64,000 nt of DNA from Arthrobacter alpinus (GTDB lineage Bacteria; Actinomycetota; Actinomycetes; Actinomycetales; Micrococcaceae), in NCBI RefSeq assembly GCF_001445575.1, contig NZ_CP013200.1, positions 4,092,001 to 4,156,000 of the forward strand, read 5' to 3'. Under the pieces are notes generated by a model. The model was given only the letters and a program-made list of their open reading frames with translations, was not told the DNA's origin and did no database searches. A program made the position numbers and the translations under genes. Below are positions 1 to 9,305 of the stretch, piece by piece; position 1 is the stretch's first letter; each line of letters opens with the position of its first letter.

Positions 1-453
1 GGCGAAGATATTGTTGTGGCCCACGTGGTTGACTCCCCTGCCCGGCCACGCATCACGCCCATGGGCTTTGGGTTCAACGACGGCGCACATGCCACAGCAT
101 TTGGCAAGGTACTCCTGGCAGCTATGGATACTGATCGGTGCACGGCCTACCTTGAGAGCCACGGAATGCCGGGAATGACGGCGGCCACGATCATGGACCC
201 CGCAGCTTTTGAAATCGAACTCGATGAGGTGCGTTCCTCGGGCATCGCGATCGAGCGCGAAGAATTCATCCGCGGCGCGTCCTGCATGGCCGCCCCAGTC
301 ACCACTGCAGCAGGGCAGACGGTCGGTTCTGTCGCCGTATCCATGGACCCTTCCGAGTTTCGTGCCCGCTACAGCGAAGTTTCTGTTCTACTGCGCGATG
401 TGGCCTCGCGCGTCAGTCGCGCTTTGCGCGGAACCCCGCTGCTCGGGCGCTAA
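1..453 (+). CDS. IclR-family regulator, C-terminal part (5' end outside window)
   Basis: The frame is open from base 1, so the start and the N-terminal winged helix lie upstream of the window. What remains (about 150 residues) looks like the IclR effector-binding domain: the stretch HATAFGKVLLAAM near its start, the segment GIAIEREEFIRGASCMAAPV and the hydrophobic strand GSVAVSM are typical. Family members bind small aromatic or organic acids and control neighbouring catabolic operons. The convergent GMC dehydrogenase operon is the only visible neighbour, so the target cannot be named. Confidence 0.85.
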   Translation, partial: GEDIVVAHVVDSPARPRITPMGFGFNDGAHATAFGKVLLAAMDTDRCTAYLESHGMPGMTAATIMDPAAFEIELDEVRSSGIAIEREEFIRGASCMAAPVTTAAGQTVGSVAVSMDPSEFRARYSEVSVLLRDVASRVSRALRGTPLLGR

Positions 454-503
454 CGGCCCGGTCAGCGGGGCACCACACTCCCCTCCTCAGTTCTTCTTCA
501 GTG

Positions 504-2090
504 CTACAGCGCTGATGTGGCGAACTGATCCACGATGTACTCCGCCTGGCGAATAGCCAGCGCAACAATCGTCAGCGTCGGGTTGGCGGCAGCACCCGTA
601 GTGAACTGCGAACCATCCGAAATGAACAGATTCGGCACGTCATGCGCCTGCCCAAAGGCGTTGACGACGCCGTCTTCCGGACGCTCGCTCATCCGCGCCG
701 TCCCGAGATTGTGCGTGGACGGATACGGCGGAGTTCGGTGTGTGGACAGGGCACCCACTGCTTCAAAGACCAACGATCCCTGCTGATACCCATGCTCGCG
801 CATGGCGACGTCGTTTGGATGATCATCGAAGTGCACATTGGGGACGGGCAAGCCGAGCCGGTCGGTGACCTTGGTATTCAGCGTGATCCGATTGCCCTCC
901 TGCGGCATGTCCTCACCGGTGATCCACATCCCAGCCGTATTGATGTAGTTGTCCAGCAGCGCCGTAAATTCAGGACCCCATCCCCCGGGCTCCACAAAGC
1001 TCGCCAGGAACGCCGGCCCAAGCGAGATGGTCTCCATGTAATAGCCACCAGAGAATCCGCGCTCGGGATCGTGTCGAGATTCATCGGCAATCAGCCCGGC
1101 CATGGTCTCTCCGCGATGCATGTTGATGACCTGATCGAACTTCGCAAAGACGGTGCCGGTGGTGTGACGCATATAGTTCCGGCCCAGTTGTCCCGAGGAG
1201 TTGGCCAAGCCATCCGGGAAGAGCGGCGATGCCGAGAGCAACAGGAGCCGCGGGGTCTCAATGGAGTTGCCGGCAACGGCCACAACTCGCGCCTTTTGTC
1301 GCTGCGGATTGCCATCGGCATCAATATAGACCACGCCGTCAGCCTTGCCCTTGGCGGTGTGGGTGACCTGCACGGCATGTGAATCCGGGCGCAGGTCCAG
1401 CAGCCCGGTGCGCAGCGACTTCGGAATTTCCGAAACCATGGTGGACCACTTTGATTTGTTCTTATCGCCTTGGAAGTTGAAACCGTCCTGAATGGATGCG
1501 GGCCGGCCATCATAGGGTTCCGCGTTGGTGGCGTAGGGGCCCGTGGCGTATTGGCGGTATCCCAAACGCTCGGCACCGTTGGCGAAGACCTTGTAGTTAT
1601 TGTTGGCCGGCAGCGGCGGTCTGCCGTGACGATGGCTGCTGCCCATCTTCTTTTCTGCGAGATCGTAATACGGTTCCAGATCGGTCAAGGTGATGGGCCA
1701 GTCCAGTAAATTGGCTCCGTCAATGCGACCATATGTCTTGCGCGCCTTGAACTCATGGGCCTTGAAACGCGGTGTTGCCCCTGACCAGTGGGTTGTGGTT
1801 CCGCCCACGGCTTTCACGATCCAGGCTGGGAGGTTGGGGAAGTCTCGGGCGATCCGCCACGACCCTGTGGTGGTGCGCGGATCCAGCCAGGCCATCTGGT
1901 TGAAGGCACCCCATTCATCTTGGTGATAGTCCTCATTCTTGAGGTACGGACCCGCCTCGAGCATAACGACCTTCACGCCCTTGGAGACCAGCTCGTGGGC
2001 CAAAGTACCTCCGCCTGCCCCGGACCCGACAATGACAACTACGGAGTCGTCGTCGTACTCGTAACGGACTGAATTTTCTTCGACGCTCAT
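504..2090 (-). CDS. GMC-family FAD oxidoreductase (gluconate 2-dehydrogenase large-subunit type)
   Basis: 528 residues. The N-terminus carries the dinucleotide motif VVIVGSGAGGGTLAHEL followed by LEAGPY, the FAD ADP-binding fold of glucose-methanol-choline oxidoreductases. The C-terminus has the GMC signature region HNLGTARM and NLFISDGSQF, where the catalytic His/Asn lie in the family. Such proteins oxidise sugar acids, polyols or alcohols and pass electrons to a partner subunit. The start overlaps the upstream subunit-3 gene by 4 bases (ATGA), so the two are translationally coupled and probably form one complex. The substrate cannot be read from sequence; no signal peptide is evident. Confidence 0.88.
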   Translation of the reverse strand: MSVEENSVRYEYDDDSVVVIVGSGAGGGTLAHELVSKGVKVVMLEAGPYLKNEDYHQDEWGAFNQMAWLDPRTTTGSWRIARDFPNLPAWIVKAVGGTTTHWSGATPRFKAHEFKARKTYGRIDGANLLDWPITLTDLEPYYDLAEKKMGSSHRHGRPPLPANNNYKVFANGAERLGYRQYATGPYATNAEPYDGRPASIQDGFNFQGDKNKSKWSTMVSEIPKSLRTGLLDLRPDSHAVQVTHTAKGKADGVVYIDADGNPQRQKARVVAVAGNSIETPRLLLLSASPLFPDGLANSSGQLGRNYMRHTTGTVFAKFDQVINMHRGETMAGLIADESRHDPERGFSGGYYMETISLGPAFLASFVEPGGWGPEFTALLDNYINTAGMWITGEDMPQEGNRITLNTKVTDRLGLPVPNVHFDDHPNDVAMREHGYQQGSLVFEAVGALSTHRTPPYPSTHNLGTARMSERPEDGVVNAFGQAHDVPNLFISDGSQFTTGAAANPTLTIVALAIRQAEYIVDQFATSAL

Positions 2091-2674
2091 GAGGTTTGCC
2101 CTTCCTTAATGATTCCGGCTCCTTTGAGCCCGTCCTCGCCGAGTTCAATGCCTGCTGCGGGTGCGTAGGCTGCGACAGGGTACGGCAGAGGCCCCGTATC
2201 GCAGATGGGATCGCCACTTTCTTCGATGCGGGGCTCGGGCAGCCACGTGAGATCGTTGAATCCGCGGTTGAGGTACCCGCCCTTGGAGAATGATTCACCT
2301 TCATAGCCCAACGCGGCATAGACTTCCGGGTCGTCATAGAGATTCAGCACCACGGTCCGGCGGATGAAGCCGAAGAATTCCAGGTCGGCAATGCGTTTGA
2401 GCACGGCAATTGCGCGGTCGTCTGGCAGGTCCAGGAAGTGCTCGTCACTGAGCGTATCCAAGGTCATGAGCCCCTGTGTCAGGGCCATTCGGAACCAACT
2501 GGACTCTGCGGAGGCCTCGATGATTTTCTCGGTCATCCGATCGTAGGGCCCATCCGGAAATTGCGGATGCGGGAACGATACCCGAATGATCCGGGTCAGG
2601 ATCCGCCGGGCCTCATCGGATAATTCCAGGGCATTGAGTGATGAATATTTTGCGGGAAAAACCATCGTTGTCAC
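2087..2674 (-). CDS. Gluconate 2-dehydrogenase subunit 3 family protein
   Basis: 195 residues, first gene of a two-gene operon with the GMC oxidoreductase (4-base overlap). The middle of the protein, with LMTLDTLSDEHFLDLPDD and the aromatic-rich segment FFGFIRRTVVLNLYDDPEVY, fits the small subunit 3 of membrane gluconate dehydrogenases, which chaperones or anchors the flavoprotein. Many relatives carry a twin-arginine signal for co-export; I see none here, so the complex may be cytoplasmic. Assignment rests on motif recall and on the adjacent large subunit. Confidence 0.8.
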   Translation of the reverse strand: MTTMVFPAKYSSLNALELSDEARRILTRIIRVSFPHPQFPDGPYDRMTEKIIEASAESSWFRMALTQGLMTLDTLSDEHFLDLPDDRAIAVLKRIADLEFFGFIRRTVVLNLYDDPEVYAALGYEGESFSKGGYLNRGFNDLTWLPEPRIEESGDPICDTGPLPYPVAAYAPAAGIELGEDGLKGAGIIKEGQTS

Positions 2675-3012
2675 CTCGGTTGGTTTACGGGCTGGGCACG
2701 CGTCCCGGAGCTGGCACGAGACGTCGCCGCCACAGCCAGCCAGGGAGCCACACCCTTAGTCTGTGCCTCAGATCACAAACTGGCCAACAGCTGTTATCAG
2801 CTGGTGAGAATGCGTGCACCATCCACTCCATCTCGAGCCATCACACTCCTTGATAGGTCACGGGCACTGGGGTCAGCGCAAAGAGATTGACTTTATCACT
2901 CTGCGATAAGAGGGCTGCCCATCAAGGTGATCTGGGGCACAGGCTGATCGTATCGGACTAGCTAATCATCAAGCCGTCCCGGCCCGAGCGGCTAACTTCA
3001 GGAGGAAGCACC
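2675..3012. promoter_or_regulatory. Divergent promoter region with candidate operator TTATC-N7-GATAA
   Basis: 338 bases without a gene between the GMC operon (minus) and the SDR gene (plus). An inverted repeat TTATC (2893-2897) and GATAA (2905-2909), spacer 7, is the clearest symmetric element. A strong Shine-Dalgarno (AGGAGGAAG) stands just before the SDR start at 3013. No promoter hexamers are convincing. Confidence 0.35.
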
Positions 3013-3801
3013 ATGGAAGCATCCACTTCACGCGTCGCCTTGATCACCGGAGCAGGCAGGGGAATTGGGCGGGCCATCGCCGAAAGGCTGGCTGAGGACG
3101 GCAACGACATCATTGTCGCCGACATCCCCGGGGCTCAGGAGAACATCGATGCGGTGGTTGCCGCCGTCGAACAGCGCGGCCGCCGCGCTGTGGGCGTTAC
3201 GGGGGACGTCTCCAATCCCGAGGACATCGAGCGCATGATCCAGGAAGGAACTGACGCTCTGGGCGACTTGAGCGTGTTCATTGCCAACGCGGGCATCGCC
3301 CAGGTCGAAGAGATCCTCGATGTCAAGCCGGAGGCCCTTGACAGGATGATCGATGTGAACCTCAAAGGCGTCTTCTACTCCTACCAATCGGCCGCACGGC
3401 GCTTTATCGCGCAGGGCACTAGCGGAAAGATCATTGCCGCAGCGTCCATCGTTGCTTTCCGGCCGTTTCCGGTGTTGGCGTCTTATTCGGCAACCAAGTG
3501 GGCGGTGCGTGGGCTGACGCAGGCTGCGGCAATGGAGTTCGCAAAGCACAACATTACTGTCAACGCCTATGCGCCAGGCGTTGTGGGCACGGCTATGTGG
3601 GAGCTCATCGATGAGAAGCTCACCGAACGGGATGGAACGCCACGCGGCAGCGCACTCCAGTCGCAGGTGGCAAACATCCTGGCTGGCCGAGTCTCCGAAC
3701 CCGAAGATGTCGCCAAGTTGGTGTCATACCTTTCAGGACCTGATTCGGATCACATGACAGGTCAGACGGTATTGATCGACGGTGGTATCAACTTCTCTTA
3801 G
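3013..3801 (+). CDS. SDR-family oxidoreductase, acetoin/2,3-butanediol dehydrogenase type
   Basis: 262 residues, a classical short-chain dehydrogenase. The cofactor motif TGAGRGIG lies near residue 10, an acidic residue follows strand 2 (VADI, favouring NAD), NAG appears near 95 (IANAGIA), and the catalytic YxxxK is YSATK near residue 160. The C-terminal NAYAPGVVGTAMWE is typical of diacetyl reductase/meso-butanediol dehydrogenases (BudC-like), which interconvert diacetyl, acetoin and 2,3-butanediol. Start chosen at ATG 3013 behind AGGAGGAAG. Substrate assignment is by family resemblance only; related SDRs act on other polyols or ketones. Confidence 0.8.
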   Translation: MEASTSRVALITGAGRGIGRAIAERLAEDGNDIIVADIPGAQENIDAVVAAVEQRGRRAVGVTGDVSNPEDIERMIQEGTDALGDLSVFIANAGIAQVEEILDVKPEALDRMIDVNLKGVFYSYQSAARRFIAQGTSGKIIAAASIVAFRPFPVLASYSATKWAVRGLTQAAAMEFAKHNITVNAYAPGVVGTAMWELIDEKLTERDGTPRGSALQSQVANILAGRVSEPEDVAKLVSYLSGPDSDHMTGQTVLIDGGINFS

Positions 3802-3817
3802 CGCCTCAGGTCTGCAC

Positions 3818-3849
3818 CCATGGTGCCGTGTCATGAACCGGCACCATGG
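3818..3849. terminator. Hairpin downstream of SDR gene
   Basis: Perfect 10-bp arms CCATGGTGCC (3818-3827) and GGCACCATGG (3840-3849) with a 12-base loop, 17 bases after the SDR stop. No T-run follows, so this could be a poor terminator or an mRNA-stabilising hairpin. Confidence 0.45.
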
Positions 3850-4001
3850 ATGCCCAACGCAGGTGAATGGGACTTGCCTAAGTTTTGGGCGCGAACTGGC
3901 CCCGCACACTCCGGCGAGCGGGCCGCCGTCGAGCATTCAGAACAAGACTGTCCGGGGAGGTTTCCCTATCCCGCGAAGCCACGCCGGTTAGACTGCACCT
4001 C

Positions 4002-4490
4002 ATGGACATCCGCGTAAGTGCTGAGGAAGACTGGCCAGGCATTTTCGAGTTCTACCGCGCGACGATGGCCGAAGGACGTACCTATGCCTTCCCCGAGAAC
4101 CAGACGCTCGAGGAGGCCAGGCCCTGGTGGATGGAACAGGCACCAGGGCGAACTGTCGTCGCCGTCGACGGGCCGCACATCATCGGCTCGGCAAAAATGG
4201 GACCCAACCGGCCCGGCCGCGGCCAACACATCGCCACCGCATCATTCCTGGTCAATCCGGAGCACCGGAGCCACGGCACCGGACGCCGCCTCGGAGAGTA
4301 TGTCATCAGCTGGGCCCGTAACGAAGGCTACCGTGGCATCCAGTTCAACGCCGTCGTTGAAAGTAATCACCCGGCGGTCCACCTATGGCAATCCCTCGGA
4401 TTCCGCATCATCGGCACAGTTCCGGGCGCTTTCAATCATCCCGAGGACGGTTTTGTGGGCCTGCATGTGATGTATCTGGACCTCAAGTGA
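4002..4490 (+). CDS. GNAT-family N-acetyltransferase
   Basis: 162 residues from ATG 4002; the frame is open further upstream but MDIRVSAEEDW is the usual N-terminus of this family. Acetyl-CoA binding is indicated by SFLVNPEHRSHGTGRRLGEY (the R/Q-x-x-G-x-G/A loop is RSHGTGRR), and the C-terminal NHPAVHLWQSLGF motif is characteristic of GNAT enzymes of the phosphinothricin/amino-acid acetyltransferase group. It would acetylate a small amine with acetyl-CoA in the cytoplasm. The substrate is not deducible and the neighbours are unrelated. Confidence 0.83.
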   Translation: MDIRVSAEEDWPGIFEFYRATMAEGRTYAFPENQTLEEARPWWMEQAPGRTVVAVDGPHIIGSAKMGPNRPGRGQHIATASFLVNPEHRSHGTGRRLGEYVISWARNEGYRGIQFNAVVESNHPAVHLWQSLGFRIIGTVPGAFNHPEDGFVGLHVMYLDLK

Positions 4491-4563
4491 GCTGGCCCTG
4501 AACTGAGGTTCCAACTGAGATACCAGCGAGGTACAGCACAAGCCAGAGGTACATAATGAAGCC

Positions 4564-4974
4564 ATGGAAAACTCACCAATAATCATCAGCTTTCCCATCG
4601 CTGACCGCCGCACATCTTTTGACTTCTACACGGCAGGACTTGGCCTGAGCCCCATAGGTGAGGCCGCCGAGGACGGCGTCCCGGAACCCTTGCAGTTCCG
4701 GGTCAATGACGGGCTGCGACTCATGCTCATTCCCACCGGAGGGTTCGGGTGGGTTGTCGGCAACCGGGAGGTCGCGCCGAGCAGCCAGAGCGAGACCTTT
4801 ATCAGCATCACAGCAGCCAGCGAGTCCGGCGTCGACGAACTGGTTAAGCAGGCACAACAAGCAGGAGCCACGCTCGTCACGGCACCTGGACAACAGCCTT
4901 GGGGTTACGTTGGCGCCTTTGCTGATCCGGATGGGCATGTCTGGCAAGTAACTGCTACGTCGCCGCCGAACTGA
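4564..4974 (+). CDS. VOC (glyoxalase/bleomycin-resistance fold) protein
   Basis: 136 residues. Typical vicinal-oxygen-chelate architecture: an N-terminal IISFPIADRRTSFDFYTAGLG strand-helix and the C-terminal GYVGAFADPDGHVWQVT motif, the latter found in most metal-dependent VOC proteins. Family members bind a divalent metal and act as dioxygenases, isomerases, lyases or drug-binding proteins. A second VOC gene lies convergently downstream, but the two are not obvious close paralogues. No specific function can be given. Confidence 0.8.
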   Translation: MENSPIIISFPIADRRTSFDFYTAGLGLSPIGEAAEDGVPEPLQFRVNDGLRLMLIPTGGFGWVVGNREVAPSSQSETFISITAASESGVDELVKQAQQAGATLVTAPGQQPWGYVGAFADPDGHVWQVTATSPPN

Positions 4975-4985
4975 CGGCCGCCCCG

Positions 4986-5372
4986 CTACTCAGGCAAACG
5001 TGGCGAACCGAATATCTGCTGCAAGGCCCAAGAATTGCCGTCAGGATCACTGAAGTACGCATACCTGACGCCGCCTCCCATATCGCTAATGTCAGAGACG
5101 TCTACCCCCTTGCCTCGCAGGGCACCTTGGACGGTCTCAAGGTCATCCACCACCAAATGAAGTCCGTGGACAGGCGCCGCAGTTGGGTCGCTGATGCCCA
5201 CCCCAACGACTACGGAACATGCTGACCCCGGCGGAGTCATCTGAACAACGCGCATACCGTTACCCGGCTCCACATCGTGATCGAGTATGAATCCCACCTG
5301 GTCGAGATAGAAGGCTTTGCTTCGATCAACATCAGTGGTGGGTAGCGGGACCAATTCCAACCGCATTTCCAT
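4986..5372 (-). CDS. VOC-family protein
   Basis: 128 residues. The start LELVPLPTTDVDRSKAFYLD and the end YAYFSDPDGNSWALQQI are the paired motifs of a single-domain vicinal-oxygen-chelate protein. The ATG at 5372 is preceded by AAGGAG with good spacing, which fixes the start. It may be a lyase, isomerase or antibiotic-binding protein; nothing in the sequence distinguishes these. It is convergent with the preceding VOC gene, only 11 bases apart. Confidence 0.8.
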   Translation of the reverse strand: MEMRLELVPLPTTDVDRSKAFYLDQVGFILDHDVEPGNGMRVVQMTPPGSACSVVVGVGISDPTAAPVHGLHLVVDDLETVQGALRGKGVDVSDISDMGGGVRYAYFSDPDGNSWALQQIFGSPRLPE

Positions 5373-5529
5373 GGGGACTCCTTCTTCTGGCTGCGTTTAC
5401 GCCATCACGGCAGGCCTGCGGCCCGACTTTCGCACATGCTACTTAGGAGCATGTCAGCAGATGCCCCCGAACGCCAGCACTTCCCCGCCGTGCTCGCGTC
5501 ACGGGCCGCATTTGTGGGACAGTAAAACC

Positions 5530-6624
5530 ATGCCCTCGTCTTCGCGCAAGCCCCCGTCCGGCACTACTGCCAAGCAGCAATCGAGCGCCCCTGCCAACTC
5601 CGCCGCAACACCACCGCGGGCGCGGGCGCTGCTTGGACACGTCATGCGCGTGGCCGATGCCCTCCATACCATTCGCGGACGCATTGCCACCTCAACCGGC
5701 GCGGTCCCCACCGTGATGGCCTACCCCGGCTACGGCAGCACCAGTTGGGTGCGCGTGCTGGCCCGGGTGGTGCTGATGCGCACCTCCGGGGACAGCACCG
5801 CAGGCACTGTGCGCGGCTGGCGAGCCTTCATGAGCGTGCCCGTTCGCAGCAGCACCGTTGAGGTAGAGCTCGACGGCGTGGCTCACCTGGTGCAGGCCGA
5901 TGCCGGTGGGCTAGTGGATGTGGTGCTGGAATGCTCCCTGACACCGGGATGGCACACCATCACCCTGCGAAGTGCCGGTGCTGAACCCGCGCAGGCTCGC
6001 GTTCAGATCGTCGATCCGGATGCCCGTTTCGGCATCGTCTCTGATATTGACGACACCGTCATGGTCACTGCTTTACCCCGGCCGCTCTTGGCGCTCTGGA
6101 ACACGTTGGTTCTCAGTGAGCGCGCACGGACACCCACTCCGGGCATGGCCGTCATGCTGGACCGGGTCATGGCGCAGAACCCCGGCGCTCCCATCCTGTA
6201 TTTATCCACCGGCGCCTGGAACGTGGCCCCGGCGCTGGCCCGCTTCCTGGCCCGGAACTTGTACCCCGACGGTGTGCTGTTACTCACCGATTGGGGCCCT
6301 ACACGCCAGCATTGGTTCCGCAGCGGGCCACAACACAAACTCGGCAATTTGGCGCGCCTGGCCAAGGAATTCCCAAGCGTCAAGTGGCTGCTGATCGGCG
6401 ACGACGGCCAGCATGATCCCGCCATTTATGCCGAGTTCGCCCGGACTCATCCACAGCAAACAGCGGCTGTTGCCATCCGCCAACTGTCCCCCAGCGAGGC
6501 GCTGCTGGCCGGTGGGCACACCCATGAGGACAGTGCCGCGTTCCATCACGGCGATGTACCGTGGGTTTCGGCGCCGGATGGGGCAGGCCTTGCAGAGCAA
6601 CTCGCAGAGCTGGGAATGCTCTAG
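5530..6624 (+). CDS. App1-like (DUF2183) phosphatidate phosphatase-type protein
   Basis: 364 residues from ATG 5530; the frame is open to 5317 but that part lies over the divergent VOC gene. Residues about 150-340 hold the App1/DUF2183 HAD-like catalytic domain, with the nucleophile motif SDIDDTVM (DxDxT), the STG segment YLSTGAWN and the acidic motif LLIGDDGQHD. Yeast App1 dephosphorylates phosphatidic acid; bacterial homologues are poorly characterised. The next two genes (diacylglycerol-kinase-like and PAP2) also concern lipid phosphates, so a role in phospholipid turnover is a reasonable inference. An in-frame ATG at 5644 is an alternative start. Confidence 0.8.
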   Translation: MPSSSRKPPSGTTAKQQSSAPANSAATPPRARALLGHVMRVADALHTIRGRIATSTGAVPTVMAYPGYGSTSWVRVLARVVLMRTSGDSTAGTVRGWRAFMSVPVRSSTVEVELDGVAHLVQADAGGLVDVVLECSLTPGWHTITLRSAGAEPAQARVQIVDPDARFGIVSDIDDTVMVTALPRPLLALWNTLVLSERARTPTPGMAVMLDRVMAQNPGAPILYLSTGAWNVAPALARFLARNLYPDGVLLLTDWGPTRQHWFRSGPQHKLGNLARLAKEFPSVKWLLIGDDGQHDPAIYAEFARTHPQQTAAVAIRQLSPSEALLAGGHTHEDSAAFHHGDVPWVSAPDGAGLAEQLAELGML

Positions 6625-6697
6625 AAGCTGCTGTCCGCCTAACCACAGGCTACTATTCTGTTCAGATCTAGATTCGCTCAGCTAAGTGGGGACGAAA

Positions 6698-7630
6698 ATG
6701 ACCGAGAATAACTCTTCGCAGGACAAGCGCGCCGCCGTTGTCATTAACCCTGTCAAGTCTCCGGATGATGAGTTCAAGACGAACTTTTTCCAGCTGTGCG
6801 CTGATGCGGGCTGGGCCGAACCGTTGTGGCTGGAAACCACTGAGGAAGACCCGGGCGCCGGTCAGGCGAGGCAGGCGCTTGAGGCAGGGGTCGACGTCGT
6901 TATTGCAGCAGGCGGCGACGGCACCGTCCGCACGGTGGCCTCAGTCCTGGTCGGCACTGACACCGCCATGGGCTTGATGCCGCTGGGCACAGGTAATTTG
7001 CTGGCCCGCAACTTGGGGATGGACGTCACCGATCCGCTCAATGCGGCCAAAAGTGTCTTGTCCGGATCCGAAACGAAAATTGACGTGGTCAAGGCCGTTC
7101 TTGACCACGGAAAACAGGAACAGCTCTTTCTGGTCGCCGCAGGGGTGGGTTACGACGCTGCCATCATGGGTGATACCAACGATGATCTCAAGGACCGGGT
7201 GGGCTGGTTGGCCTATGTTGAAGCCGGCATCCGCAAGCTTCCAGGCAAGCCCGTAGGCGCCACCATCACCATTGAGGGGAACCACCCCGTCCACCGAAAA
7301 GTGCGCAGCGTGATGGTGGGTAATTGCGGAAAGCTGATGGGCGATGTTCAAATCTTCCCCGACGCCCTGTACACCGACGGCATCTTGGACCTGTTGGTCC
7401 TCGCCCCGCGCGGCCGCTTTGGCTGGTTGAGCGTGGTGGCCGGCGTCTTTGGCAAGGGCAGCAAGCGGAACAAGTCAGTTCAGAGTTACTCGGGCAAATC
7501 CGCTGTCATTGAACTGGCTAGTCCGCAGGAATTCCAGGTCGACGGCGATCACCTGGGCGAGGTGAGCCATCTCAAGGTCAGCGTGGAGCCACTGGCGCTG
7601 ATCATCAGAATGACGGCCGCGGCAAAGTAA
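6698..7630 (+). CDS. Diacylglycerol kinase-family protein
   Basis: 310 residues from ATG 6698, behind GGGGACG; a GTG at 6686 is less likely. The catalytic domain starts with AAVVINPVKS and contains the ATP-site motif AAGGDGTVRTVA (GGDGT) and GLMPLGTGNLLARNLG, both diagnostic of the DAG kinase/YegS/sphingosine kinase group. The C-terminal part has the second family domain ending in the FQVDGDHLGE motif. It would phosphorylate a lipid alcohol such as diacylglycerol with ATP at the membrane face. It sits between two lipid-phosphate phosphatase-type genes. Confidence 0.88.
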   Translation: MTENNSSQDKRAAVVINPVKSPDDEFKTNFFQLCADAGWAEPLWLETTEEDPGAGQARQALEAGVDVVIAAGGDGTVRTVASVLVGTDTAMGLMPLGTGNLLARNLGMDVTDPLNAAKSVLSGSETKIDVVKAVLDHGKQEQLFLVAAGVGYDAAIMGDTNDDLKDRVGWLAYVEAGIRKLPGKPVGATITIEGNHPVHRKVRSVMVGNCGKLMGDVQIFPDALYTDGILDLLVLAPRGRFGWLSVVAGVFGKGSKRNKSVQSYSGKSAVIELASPQEFQVDGDHLGEVSHLKVSVEPLALIIRMTAAAK

Positions 7631-7696
7631 ACCAGCTAGCCAAAGTAAGCAAACTAGCCAAGTCGAAGAAGTAAGCCCACAGGAGGGAGCGATCCT

Positions 7697-8440
7697 ATGA
7701 GTTGGCAGCAAAAGTTCATTGTGGAGGAGAGAAAAGTTGCTGCTTCCACGCGGCGGCGCCTGTACCGCAGCTCGCTAGTGCTGATGGTGGTGGGGCTGGT
7801 ACTTTTTGGGCTGCTCGTTGTCAGTGTCATGACCCAGAGCGGGTTGCAGCGCTTCGATCAGCCGGTGGCAGACTGGTTTCTCGCGCTGCGGAGCGATGGG
7901 CTCACGGCCATCATGAGCGTGTTGGCAGTGGCGTTCGGCCCCACTGCATTGCCCATCATTGTCCTGGTGGTCCTTGTGGCCTGGACGCTGCTGGCAAAAC
8001 ATGCTTGGCGGCCCATCTTGCTGGCAGGCGGGATGATCACTGGCGTGGTTTTGGCCAAGGTGATCGCCCCACTGGTCCAGCATCCGCGGCCGCCAGTGGA
8101 TCTCATGCTCATGGGGGCCGACAGCTCCTACTCCTTTCCCTCCGGCCATGTTCTGGGCACAGCGGATTTCCTGCTCATACTGGCTTTTCTGATTGCTAGC
8201 CGCCGTCAAAATCAGGCCCTGACGGTGCTGTTGTTCAGCCTTGCCGCCGTGGTCATTCTGGCGCAGGTGGCCAGCCGGCTGTACCTGGGCTATCACTGGA
8301 TCACTGACACGGCGGCATCCATTTCACTATCCCTTGTCATCCTAGGAGCCATCATGGCCATCGATACACACAGGACGGTCCGCGTCCACGGGGAACTCAT
8401 CCGCGGCGAGAAGTCCCAACCCCAGGTGGATGGAACATGA
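7697..8440 (+). CDS. PAP2-family membrane phosphatase
   Basis: 247 residues with about six membrane segments. The three PAP2 acid-phosphatase motifs are present in order: KVIAPLVQHPRPP (KxxxxxxRP), YSFPSGHVLGT (PSGH) and SRLYLGYHWITD (SRxxxxxHxxxD). Substrates in this family are phosphatidic acid, phosphatidylglycerol phosphate or undecaprenyl pyrophosphate. GGAGGG before the ATG gives a good ribosome site. The stop overlaps the DUF1206 start by 4 bases, so the two are coupled. Confidence 0.9.
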   Translation: MSWQQKFIVEERKVAASTRRRLYRSSLVLMVVGLVLFGLLVVSVMTQSGLQRFDQPVADWFLALRSDGLTAIMSVLAVAFGPTALPIIVLVVLVAWTLLAKHAWRPILLAGGMITGVVLAKVIAPLVQHPRPPVDLMLMGADSSYSFPSGHVLGTADFLLILAFLIASRRQNQALTVLLFSLAAVVILAQVASRLYLGYHWITDTAASISLSLVILGAIMAIDTHRTVRVHGELIRGEKSQPQVDGT

Positions 8441-9246
8441 GTGCCGCGAACGAGGCTCATCAGGCTGTCAGCAAAGCCGGAAACAGCCGGGCGCTGACCA
8501 TCATGGCAAGGCTCGGCTTCGCGGCCAGTGGTCTGATGCATTTGCTGATGGGCTACCTCGCCATAAGGATCGCGAACCACCAGGGTGGGGAATCGGACCA
8601 GTCGGGAGCCTTCGCGCAGATGGTGAAGCTGCCCGGCGGCATGATCCTGTTGTGGGTCACAGTGGTGGGCCTGACGGCCCTGGCGCTGTGGCTTCTGGCT
8701 CAGGCCGCGCTGGGCATAGGGTCTTCGTCCAAAAAGCGTTGGGTTCGCAGTGCCATTTCGCTCGGCAAGGGTGTGGCCTATGCCGCACTGGCGTCGACGG
8801 CGCTCTCGCTGGCCCTGCGCCACCCATCTGATTCTTCCGAGAGTGCGCAGCAAGCCAGCGGGACAATTCTTTCTCTTCCGGGCGGGCAGGCGCTGCTCAT
8901 CGCTGTTGGTGTTCTCACGGCTGGCATTGGCGGGTACTTCATTTACAAGGGCGCCCGAAAGAAGTTCCATGAGGACATCGTGCTGCCGTCAGGTCATGCC
9001 AAGAGGGCCGTGGATGCGCTGGCGATGACCGGATACATTGCCAAGGGCATCGCTATTGTGACGTTGGGCGTGCTGTTCATCGTTGCCGCCGTGCAGGTGG
9101 ACCCCAAGGATGCTGCGGGCCTGGATGGCGCATTGAAAGCCCTCGTCGCGCTGCCGTTCGGGGAGGCCATCTTGATCGTGATCGGCGTGGGGCTCATTGC
9201 CTACGGACTCTACAGTTTTGCCCGCGCCCGCCTGGCGCGCCTCTAA
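8437..9246 (+). CDS. DUF1206 membrane protein
   Basis: 269 residues with six predicted hydrophobic segments arranged as three similar two-helix repeats; each begins with a small-residue-rich helix such as MARLGFAASGLMHLLMGYLA, then GKGVAYAALASTAL, then TGYIAKGIAIVTLGVLFIVA. This triplicated pattern is the DUF1206 family, common in actinobacteria, function unknown. The gene is coupled to the PAP2 phosphatase by an ATGA overlap and is the last of the lipid-phosphate cluster. Confidence 0.83.
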   Translation: MSAANEAHQAVSKAGNSRALTIMARLGFAASGLMHLLMGYLAIRIANHQGGESDQSGAFAQMVKLPGGMILLWVTVVGLTALALWLLAQAALGIGSSSKKRWVRSAISLGKGVAYAALASTALSLALRHPSDSSESAQQASGTILSLPGGQALLIAVGVLTAGIGGYFIYKGARKKFHEDIVLPSGHAKRAVDALAMTGYIAKGIAIVTLGVLFIVAAVQVDPKDAAGLDGALKALVALPFGEAILIVIGVGLIAYGLYSFARARLARL

Positions 9247-9305
9247 GTCAGCTCGCAAACCTCGACGCCGGAGAATTTGCTGCTGAGATGCGCGGTCAGT
9301 GCATT

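Noticed and set aside
7631..7696. Short direct repeats (CTAGCCAA) after the DAG kinase gene
   Set aside because: Two imperfect copies only, no symmetry or further pattern.
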